A DNA stretch of 64,000 bases, from contig NZ_CP150886.1 in the NCBI RefSeq assembly GCF_038050375.1, forward strand, positions 3,265,318 through 3,329,317. The letters are read 5' to 3'. Below are positions 58,041-64,000 of the stretch, in pieces. Within the stretch, counting starts at the first letter, position 1. Each line of letters opens with the position of its first letter. Origin of the DNA: Okeanomitos corallinicola TIOX110 (GTDB lineage Bacteria; Cyanobacteriota; Cyanobacteriia; Cyanobacteriales; Nostocaceae). Both the position numbers and the translations under genes were made by a program. The notes beneath the pieces were generated by a model. It made no database searches. It had not been told where the DNA came from and saw only the letters and a program-made list of their open reading frames with translations.

Positions 58041-59759
58041 ATGTCTGGATATCATTTTATCGGTTATTGGGGTGAGAAAAAGGAAGATTTTTTCACGCAG
58101 AGTCGCAGAGTCGCAGAGAGAGGAGGGGAAGGAGACGGATTTGTTTGGAATGTTTTTTATATTGGGTGTGATGATGTACCGGAGATAGGGGGAAATTCTA
58201 TTGCTGCTATTTCTGCTTCTGGGTTTGCTGATGCTGATGTTTGGGTGAAGCTAGAAGATAATAATTTGATTTTGGGTAGGGAAGTTTTTGGTAGAGTTCC
58301 TTTATTTTGGTGTTGTAAAAATCATACTGTTTGGTTTGCTTCTCGCTTAGATTTATTATTAGAAATATTTGAAAATCGGGAAATTAGTATTTCTGGTTTG
58401 TATGGTTATTCTTGTTTTTCTTATGTTCCTAATTCTTTAACTCCTGTTGATGGGGTTTTTAGTCTCACTGCGGGAACTGAGGTTATTTTTAATTCTCCTA
58501 ATGTTGATAATTACGAAGTTAAAAAAATTTATCAATGGTGTGAATCTCCAGAAAAGATTACAGATGAAAATACCGCTATTGAACAATTGCAAGTTTTACT
58601 AAAAGATGGGATTGAAAAACAAGTTGCAGATTTAAAAGATGAACCTGTGGGGGTTTTTCTGTCTGGGGGTTTAGATTCTTCTATTGTTGCTGCTTTGTTG
58701 GTAAATGCTGGGGTAAAAGTTCGCGCTTATGCTTTAGATTTTGGTGAGTTTGGTATTTCTGAATATCCCTATGCGGAACAGGTAGCACAATTTTTGAATA
58801 TTCCTATTATTAAGGTTGATGCTAGTCCCAAGAATATTAAAAATGCAATTATTCCTACTGTTAAAGCTTTAGATTTACCTTTTGGTGATAGTGTTACTGT
58901 TCCTTTATATCTTTTAAATAAAGCTGCTAGTCAAGAAACTAAAGTTGTTTTCAATGGTGAAGGTGGAGATCAATTATTTGCAGGTTGGACTAATAAACCT
59001 TTAATTGCTGCTGGTATTTATCAAGCTGAACATCCAAATAAAAATGAAAGTTTTATTCAACAATATCTGCGGACTTTTCACCGTTTTTGGGGTTATGAAA
59101 AACAGGTTTATCAGCCGGAAATTTATACTCTGATTCAGGGTTTAAATGCCCAGGAATGGCTTTTAGATGCGTTAGATACTCGTTTTTGTCCTTCGTTGTT
59201 ACATCGTTTACGTCGTGCTAGTTTGATGTTAAAAGGAGCGCAAAATATCCATCCCCGTGCAACTGCATTAAGTTTTGTTCATGGGTTGAATGTGCGATCG
59301 CCTTTTTGTGATTTAAATTTAGCAGAATGGACTTTTCAACTATCGGGTAAACTCTGTTTACACGGTGCTTGTGAAAAATATATTCTCAAACGCGCTGTAG
59401 AAAATTTACTACCATCGCAAATCGTTTGGAGACAAAAGCGGGGTATGGGTGTTCCCTTAACTTCTTGGTGTGTAAATAATTTTTGGCATGATATCGGTAA
59501 TTGGCTGAATCCGGGTATACTAGAGGCGGAAAATATATTTTCACCTGATATAGCAGTTAAAATTATTACTGGAGATTTAGGAGGGAACATTCAAGGACGA
59601 CGGATAGGTGAGATGCTTTGGTTACTTATTATCTGGGAAATTTGGTACTCTCAGATTTTCGGTGTACAACGAGGATCAAAATCTTGGAATCATCCATTTT
59701 TATTACCTAATTGGTTATGGAACTATTACCAGAAATTCACCAAGAAATTACAAGCTTAA
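58041..59759 (+). CDS. Asparagine synthetase-like ATP-dependent ligase lacking the glutaminase Cys
   Basis: A 572-aa protein with the two-domain layout of class II asparagine synthetases. The start MSGYHFIGYWG aligns with the MCGI start of AsnB, so the glutaminase nucleophile Cys2 is Ser (codon TCT). The synthetase half keeps the ATP-pyrophosphatase loop VFLSGGLDSSIVAALL (near residue 208) and NGEGGDQLFAGW. Enzymes of this form (for example beta-lactam synthetase) activate a carboxylate with ATP but do not use glutamine. Residues about 18-34 come from an inserted repeat. The next gene overlaps its end by up to 49 bp. Substrate unknown; an amide, lactam or peptide bond is plausible. Confidence 0.78.
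   Translation: MSGYHFIGYWGEKKEDFFTQSRRVAERGGEGDGFVWNVFYIGCDDVPEIGGNSIAAISASGFADADVWVKLEDNNLILGREVFGRVPLFWCCKNHTVWFASRLDLLLEIFENREISISGLYGYSCFSYVPNSLTPVDGVFSLTAGTEVIFNSPNVDNYEVKKIYQWCESPEKITDENTAIEQLQVLLKDGIEKQVADLKDEPVGVFLSGGLDSSIVAALLVNAGVKVRAYALDFGEFGISEYPYAEQVAQFLNIPIIKVDASPKNIKNAIIPTVKALDLPFGDSVTVPLYLLNKAASQETKVVFNGEGGDQLFAGWTNKPLIAAGIYQAEHPNKNESFIQQYLRTFHRFWGYEKQVYQPEIYTLIQGLNAQEWLLDALDTRFCPSLLHRLRRASLMLKGAQNIHPRATALSFVHGLNVRSPFCDLNLAEWTFQLSGKLCLHGACEKYILKRAVENLLPSQIVWRQKRGMGVPLTSWCVNNFWHDIGNWLNPGILEAENIFSPDIAVKIITGDLGGNIQGRRIGEMLWLLIIWEIWYSQIFGVQRGSKSWNHPFLLPNWLWNYYQKFTKKLQA
58094..58122. repeat. In-frame CGCAGAGT mini-repeat in the AsnB-like gene
   Basis: Tandem GCAGAGTC units related to the repeats in the A domains. 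They encode TQSRRVAERGG in the degenerate glutaminase-like domain. Confidence 0.65.
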
Positions 59760-60952
59760 CAACTCCGTTTTCTTTAGCAATTGCTGAGGAATTATTAAAT
59801 ATTTATGGTTCTCCTTTATATGTTTATGATGGAGATTTTTTAAATCAAACAATTTCTGATATTACTCAAGCTTTTAGTTATCCTCATACTCGGTTTCATT
59901 TTGCTAGTGTCACCAATGGAAATATCTCTTTATTGAAGATTTTTAAAAATGCTGGTTGGGGACTTCATGCTAATACTCCAGGGGATATTTATTTAGGTTT
60001 AAGTGCTGGTTTTAAACCTGCGGAAATTGTTTATAGTGGGAGTAATTTAAGTCGGGAAGAAATGGAACAGGTTTTGGAATGGGGGGTGAATAGTTTAAAT
60101 TTGGATAGTATTTCTCAGTTGTGTTTGTTGTGTGATATTTTTTTGTTTCGCGCAAAGACGCAAAGGAGCAAAGATAAGGAAGAGTTAAATGTTGGTTTAA
60201 GGTTGAATGTTTCGGAAGATAGTCGGATTGGTGTGAGTTTAATAGATTTTGCAGAAGCTGTTGAAATTGCTAAAAATGCGGGTTTAAAAATTTCGGGGTT
60301 ACATTTTTATCGGGGTACGGGTACTAATGCAACTTCTGCTTTTACTGATGTAATTGATTGGGTTTTAGAGATAGGAAAAAACTTACCAGATTGGCAATAT
60401 TTAGATTTTGGTGGTGGTTTTGGTTATCCCTATCATCATCAAGGTGCTGCTTTTGATTGGCAAATTTTTGGAGATGAGTTAAGTAGAAGAATTAGGAATT
60501 TACAGAAAAAAATTAATTTGGTTATTGAACCAGGACGTTCTGCTGTAGCTGGTTGTGCAACTTTATTAGTTAAGGTTGTTTCGGTAAAATGGCAAGATAA
60601 AAAACAAATTATTGGTGTAGATTCTACAATCGCTAATATTTCTGTTCCTGCTGTACATGGAGGTTATCGAGAAATAATAAGTTGGAAAAATAAAAGTTGT
60701 GAAAATTATCTGACTGATGTTTGTGGAAATACAACTTATTCACGGGATTATTTAGGTAAAAATTGCCAACTTCCCGCTTTGGAAATTGGGGATATTATCG
60801 CTATTTTAGATGTGGGTGCTTATGGTTATGCAATGTCTTCTCATTTTTTACATCGTCCTAAACCTGCGGAGGTTTTGTTGGAAAATGGTACTCATCGTTT
60901 AATTAGAAACCGGGAAGATTACAGTGTTTTACTTAATAATCAAATTCTCTAA
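59711..60952 (+). CDS. LysA-like fold-type III protein lacking the PLP lysine
   Basis: A 413-aa protein (ATG 59711 or 59717) related to diaminopimelate/ornithine decarboxylases. It keeps the barrel landmarks YGSPLYVYDGDFL, AGFKPAEIVYSGSNLS, LDFGGGFGYPY, VIEPGRSAVAGCATLLVKV and a C-terminal LDVGAYGYAMSSHF. At the site where LysA reads YA(V/S)KAN, this protein has FASVTN, so the Schiff-base Lys is Val. The CESGD block is also changed (DVCGNTTYSRD). It may bind PLP without covalent linkage, do other chemistry or be a regulatory pseudoenzyme. Its start overlaps the AsnB-like gene, pointing to coupled synthesis. Residues about 147-155 come from an inserted repeat. Confidence 0.75.
   Translation: MVMELLPEIHQEITSLTTPFSLAIAEELLNIYGSPLYVYDGDFLNQTISDITQAFSYPHTRFHFASVTNGNISLLKIFKNAGWGLHANTPGDIYLGLSAGFKPAEIVYSGSNLSREEMEQVLEWGVNSLNLDSISQLCLLCDIFLFRAKTQRSKDKEELNVGLRLNVSEDSRIGVSLIDFAEAVEIAKNAGLKISGLHFYRGTGTNATSAFTDVIDWVLEIGKNLPDWQYLDFGGGFGYPYHHQGAAFDWQIFGDELSRRIRNLQKKINLVIEPGRSAVAGCATLLVKVVSVKWQDKKQIIGVDSTIANISVPAVHGGYREIISWKNKSCENYLTDVCGNTTYSRDYLGKNCQLPALEIGDIIAILDVGAYGYAMSSHFLHRPKPAEVLLENGTHRLIRNREDYSVLLNNQIL
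60149..60173. repeat. In-frame CGCAAAGA mini-repeat in the LysA-like gene
   Basis: The same GCAAAGAC-type element as in the NRPS A domains, here encoding RAKTQRSKDKE between two strands of the barrel (before NVGLRLNVS). Confidence 0.65.
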
Positions 60953-60966
60953 ATTTACCCAAAACT

Positions 60967-62265
60967 ATGAAATGTATTAACTGCGGAACTGACAATAATC
61001 TCCAAGATAGAACAGCAAATCAAGGAAGATGTAAACAATGTAATCATCCTTTTGCTTTTGAACCCACAAGTATGGGAACTGTAAAAATTACAGACCCAAT
61101 GTTTGCAAAAATCTTAGCTGATATTTCTGTTAATAATACTTTATATTTTACTCCCAAGCAGCTGTTGTATTTTTTGGATAACCGTCTTAGAAAAAAAGCA
61201 TTTCAACCTGTGAGTTTTGTATTTTTATATCTTTTCTTCAATATTTGGGTAACTCTCTTTTTCGGAGGAATGACGAGTGCTTTTTTACCTAATTCATTTA
61301 TTATTGTTAATTTAATTTACCAAGCAGCGACAATTTTCTATTTATTTAATAATACTAAGTCTAGTAAATTAAATAATTCTAGTCGGAAATCTAGTGCTAA
61401 AACTTTAATATTTATAGGAATTGTAATTATAGTAGTGGGAATATTTATAAGTTTATCATTAAATTCCTTCCCGATTTTTTGTACAGTTGTGATTTTAGGA
61501 ATGTTATCAACATTTTTAGGAACTAGACAGTTAGGAAAAGTCGGAAATTTACCACAGGAATTTTTAGTTCCCCAATCAAATTTAGAGGGTTGGCTAGAAA
61601 GATGGCAACAACTTAATGGTAAAATAGAACAACTTTTACATTCTCCACAAGAAAGAATTGCACCCGCATCTGTTAACCCTGATGTTACTGCTTATAGTTT
61701 TGATAGATTAATTGTCTGTGATAGTGCGACAATTGCTCAAATATTAATTGCTAATAATTTCCACTTTGAAAATAACTGTGCAATTCTCAGTGTGACTGGT
61801 TATCCTCAAACTATTTTTGCAACGACCATGGAAATGTTACGCAGAAACCCGAATTTACAAGTTTTTGCTTTTCATGATTGTAGTCCTAAAGGTGTAAGCT
61901 TATTAAATCACCTGCTGACAAGTGAGAATTGGTTTTTAAATAGCAATCTAAGAATTATTGATTTAGGTTTGTTACCACGTCAAATTCTTGCGAGTAAACG
62001 GGGAATGTTTGTTCAAAATGCAGTACCTTTCGCTCGAAAATCACAAGAATTACCTACCACAGTTCGTCAAAGTTTATCTGCTGAAGAATTAGCTTGGTTA
62101 GATGCTGGTAATTTTGTGGAATTGGAATCTTTTACACCGCAAATGTTAATTAAAGTTCTACAAAGTGGTATTTCTGGAAGTTTGAATCTAGCAAGTCATG
62201 ACAGTGATTTGATGTTAGTTGATGATTCAGGAAATGATATTTATATTGTGGAAAGTTTTGGATAA
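60967..62265 (+). CDS. Zinc-ribbon membrane protein of unknown function
   Basis: A 432-aa protein. Residues 3-26 form a zinc ribbon (CINCG...CKQCNHPF). Four hydrophobic segments lie at about 80-105, 110-126, 147-166 and 168-184. The C-terminal 200 residues are soluble; RLIVCDSATIAQILIANNF and VFAFHDCSPKGVSLLNHL have a strand-acid-helix rhythm that loosely recalls a TOPRIM-like fold, but the key Glu is not obvious, so I make no call. It starts 14 bp after the LysA-like gene and completes the four-gene run. Confidence 0.65.
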   Translation: MKCINCGTDNNLQDRTANQGRCKQCNHPFAFEPTSMGTVKITDPMFAKILADISVNNTLYFTPKQLLYFLDNRLRKKAFQPVSFVFLYLFFNIWVTLFFGGMTSAFLPNSFIIVNLIYQAATIFYLFNNTKSSKLNNSSRKSSAKTLIFIGIVIIVVGIFISLSLNSFPIFCTVVILGMLSTFLGTRQLGKVGNLPQEFLVPQSNLEGWLERWQQLNGKIEQLLHSPQERIAPASVNPDVTAYSFDRLIVCDSATIAQILIANNFHFENNCAILSVTGYPQTIFATTMEMLRRNPNLQVFAFHDCSPKGVSLLNHLLTSENWFLNSNLRIIDLGLLPRQILASKRGMFVQNAVPFARKSQELPTTVRQSLSAEELAWLDAGNFVELESFTPQMLIKVLQSGISGSLNLASHDSDLMLVDDSGNDIYIVESFG

Positions 62266-62319
62266 GCACTCAGTTTATAGATAAAAAAAGACTTTCAAAT
62301 CTGTTAACTATTATGACTT

Positions 62320-63132
62320 CTAAATTCTGCGAGAATAACTGTTTTTCATAGCTTCTACAAACTCATTTTCTTGCAAAATTGTGTACAGATTGACATCTTT
62401 TTCTAATAAACAAGCATGGCCACTACTTGGTAAAATTACATTGTGAGCATTAGGTAAAATATCATTTAATCTTTGTATCTCACTCACAGAAGGTAATAAC
62501 CGATCATTTCCTCCAGCAATTAATAATACTTCTTGCTTGAGTTTTTGTAGTTTTTCTTCTTCAATCTTAAACTCTCTTAACAAAGACAAGCGCCAATTTA
62601 TCGTTTCTGCGGGTACAGAACGCATAGCTGCAAGCAATTTCTGGCGATCGCTATTAGATATTCTGGATAAAGACGCTAAAAATGGCAATAGACCTAATGC
62701 ACCAACACTATAAAGCCATGACGGAACTACATTAGTTACTTGTGATATTGAAGTTAACCAAGACTGTAAATGAAAGGAAGAAGCAGGATTAACTAAAATA
62801 ACACGTTTAAATAAATATGATGATTGAGTGACAATTTTCATAGCCAAACAACCCCCAAAAGACTCTCCACACAGGTAAACTGGACGATGAGAACTTTTTT
62901 CTAACTCTGCGTGAATTAAGTCTAAAACATTTCTGGTTAAGACATCCCAGCTACTTAGGTCTTGTTTGGGAATAGTCAAACAACGGATATCAAAACCCAG
63001 TTCCAACTTAGCAGTTTGCGATCGCAGTAGTTCCCCAGTTCCATCCATTCCTGGTAAATATATAAACAATGGATATTCTGGTTTTACGTGATTGGGAGTT
63101 AAAAAACAAGGTTTTAGTTCAAATGCCGTCAT
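62320..63132 (-). CDS. Alpha/beta hydrolase
   Basis: A 270-aa alpha/beta-hydrolase. The oxyanion region is IYLPGMDGTGELLRSQ, the nucleophile elbow is CGESFGGCLAMK, the acid is probably Asp in IAGGNDRLLPS, and the His is in PSSGHACLLEKD. This fits a small esterase or lipase group seen in cyanobacteria and plastids, including acyltransferase/phytyl-ester enzymes, but the substrate cannot be told. No signal peptide. It converges on the zinc-ribbon membrane protein gene 54 bp away. Confidence 0.82.
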   Translation of the reverse strand: MTAFELKPCFLTPNHVKPEYPLFIYLPGMDGTGELLRSQTAKLELGFDIRCLTIPKQDLSSWDVLTRNVLDLIHAELEKSSHRPVYLCGESFGGCLAMKIVTQSSYLFKRVILVNPASSFHLQSWLTSISQVTNVVPSWLYSVGALGLLPFLASLSRISNSDRQKLLAAMRSVPAETINWRLSLLREFKIEEEKLQKLKQEVLLIAGGNDRLLPSVSEIQRLNDILPNAHNVILPSSGHACLLEKDVNLYTILQENEFVEAMKNSYSRRI

Positions 63133-64000
63133 ATTACCAACATATCTACAAGACCTTGTTTAACTGTACCTTTTTACTAGCAATTATGGGGAGATGGGAA
63201 ATTAAATAACCCAATAACTAATGACTAATAACTAATAACTGCTGACTAAAATCAGCTTTTCCAGATAAAAAAATATTCACTCTGAAACCATGATTACAGA
63301 TTTTAGTAAAGTTTGAATGAATTATATATAAATAAGTGCAATCGCTTAACAGAACCTTCACATACTAAGTCAAGATTGCCCATTAGTAATTAGTCAAGGT
63401 GATTTCCTTTAACCTATTACCTGTTGTCATTGCCAGAAACTACCATCAAAATCAAGGTATCCATCAAGCTATTGAATGTTCAATAAATAGAATTAGACCA
63501 AAATGATCACTATTTGGAGGACTATGAGAGTGTCTAGTTAAATGAGTATAACAACGGACAAAAAAATTAGGAAATCAATTCATCATCAAACTCAGTCCAC
63601 CATAGAGTTTTATTCCTAAATTCTGACTCCTAATATATAATTTTGTGCAAAAAATCGCAGCTTTTCTTGACGTAAATTTTACATTTCTTTACTAGAATTC
63701 CCTACATTTTTAGGTAGAAATGTATAAATCAGAGATTTAGCTTTATTTACTGAGTTGTACCCAGTGTATTTTCAGTGTTGCAATTACAGTAAAAATATCT
63801 TTCAAGATCATCACTCACAACAATTATGTCTAGTTTGGGGATAAATTATCTCTATTTCTAAATCTGACAAAATATTTATTGAGGTGAGAAATTTGCTACT
63901 ATTAAGTCATTGTTTGAAAAAATAGTTGCAATATTATATAATTGCGTGGTTTTGCCGGATTAACTAACCAAGAAAACTGTTTAATAATTTGCTTTTTATT
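63133..64000. other. Gene-free end of the window
   Basis: 868 bp with no convincing coding frame. It holds a heptamer tandem repeat at about 63210-63245 (AATGACTAATAACTAATAAC and on) and scattered AT-rich DNA. It may carry the promoter of a gene beyond the right edge. Confidence 0.5.

Noticed and set aside
1-64000. CRISPR array
   Set aside because: Direct repeats seen are short heptamer-type tandem repeats or protein-coding duplications; no regularly spaced 25-40 bp repeats with unique spacers.

Overview
The window is chromosomal DNA from a filamentous, probably nostocalean, bloom-type cyanobacterium (Anabaena/Dolichospermum/Sphaerospermopsis-like; the genus is inference). Evidence: a complete phycocyanin operon with three cpcG genes, psbB-psbT, many HIP1 octamers (GCGATCGC), AT-rich codon use, short tandem repeats typical of Nostocales, and a cyanobacterial peptide cluster.

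Region 1 (1-19972) is the distal part of an anabaenopeptin-type NRPS cluster: the end of aptA (Lys module with epimerase), aptB, aptC (two modules, the second with an N-methyltransferase), aptD (thioesterase) and an isopropylmalate-synthase-like hphA/aptE for homo-aromatic precursors. Adenylation pockets read by eye predict D-Lys, an aliphatic residue, Hty/Hph, N-Me-Phe-like, Hty/Hph. Three of the five A domains are near-identical copies that differ mainly in the core, a footprint of recombination. Region 2 (20118-24599) holds an SbmA/MdnE-like ABC transporter with an odd acidic repeat tail, then the two microviridin ATP-grasp ligases (mdnB/mvdC and mdnC/mvdD) and a truncated GNAT remnant. No microviridin precursor was found.

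Region 3 (24643-32239) contains a coiled-coil GUN4 protein, an MMADHC-like protein, a K+ channel, argD, a HAD phosphatase and rpsA. Region 4 (32676-40497) has psbT, psbB, parts of a Dpp-type ABC importer, an HD-domain protein and tRNA-His(GUG). Region 5 (40630-47600) has a DUF4359 protein, a Ser/Thr kinase-GUN4 fusion, an IS607-family element with intact TnpA but nonsense-mutated TnpB, a siroheme pair (sirohydrochlorin chelatase and SUMT) and a PATAN response regulator.

Region 6 (47601-57361) has a 1.4-kb gene-free stretch, rluD, and cpcB-A-C-D-E-F-G-G-G with a strong hairpin system between cpcA and cpcC. Region 7 (57421-62265) is a tight four-gene run of unknown function: a membrane-anchored protein, an asparagine-synthetase-like enzyme whose glutaminase Cys2 is Ser, an overlapping LysA-like protein whose PLP lysine position is Val, and a zinc-ribbon membrane protein. 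This is the best candidate here for an undescribed biosynthetic system. An alpha/beta hydrolase and about 0.9 kb without genes end the window.

A theme across the window is that short cyanobacterial intergenic repeats have entered coding sequences in frame (three A domains, AptB, the AsnB-like and LysA-like proteins) and overlap a possible GTG start of aptD.
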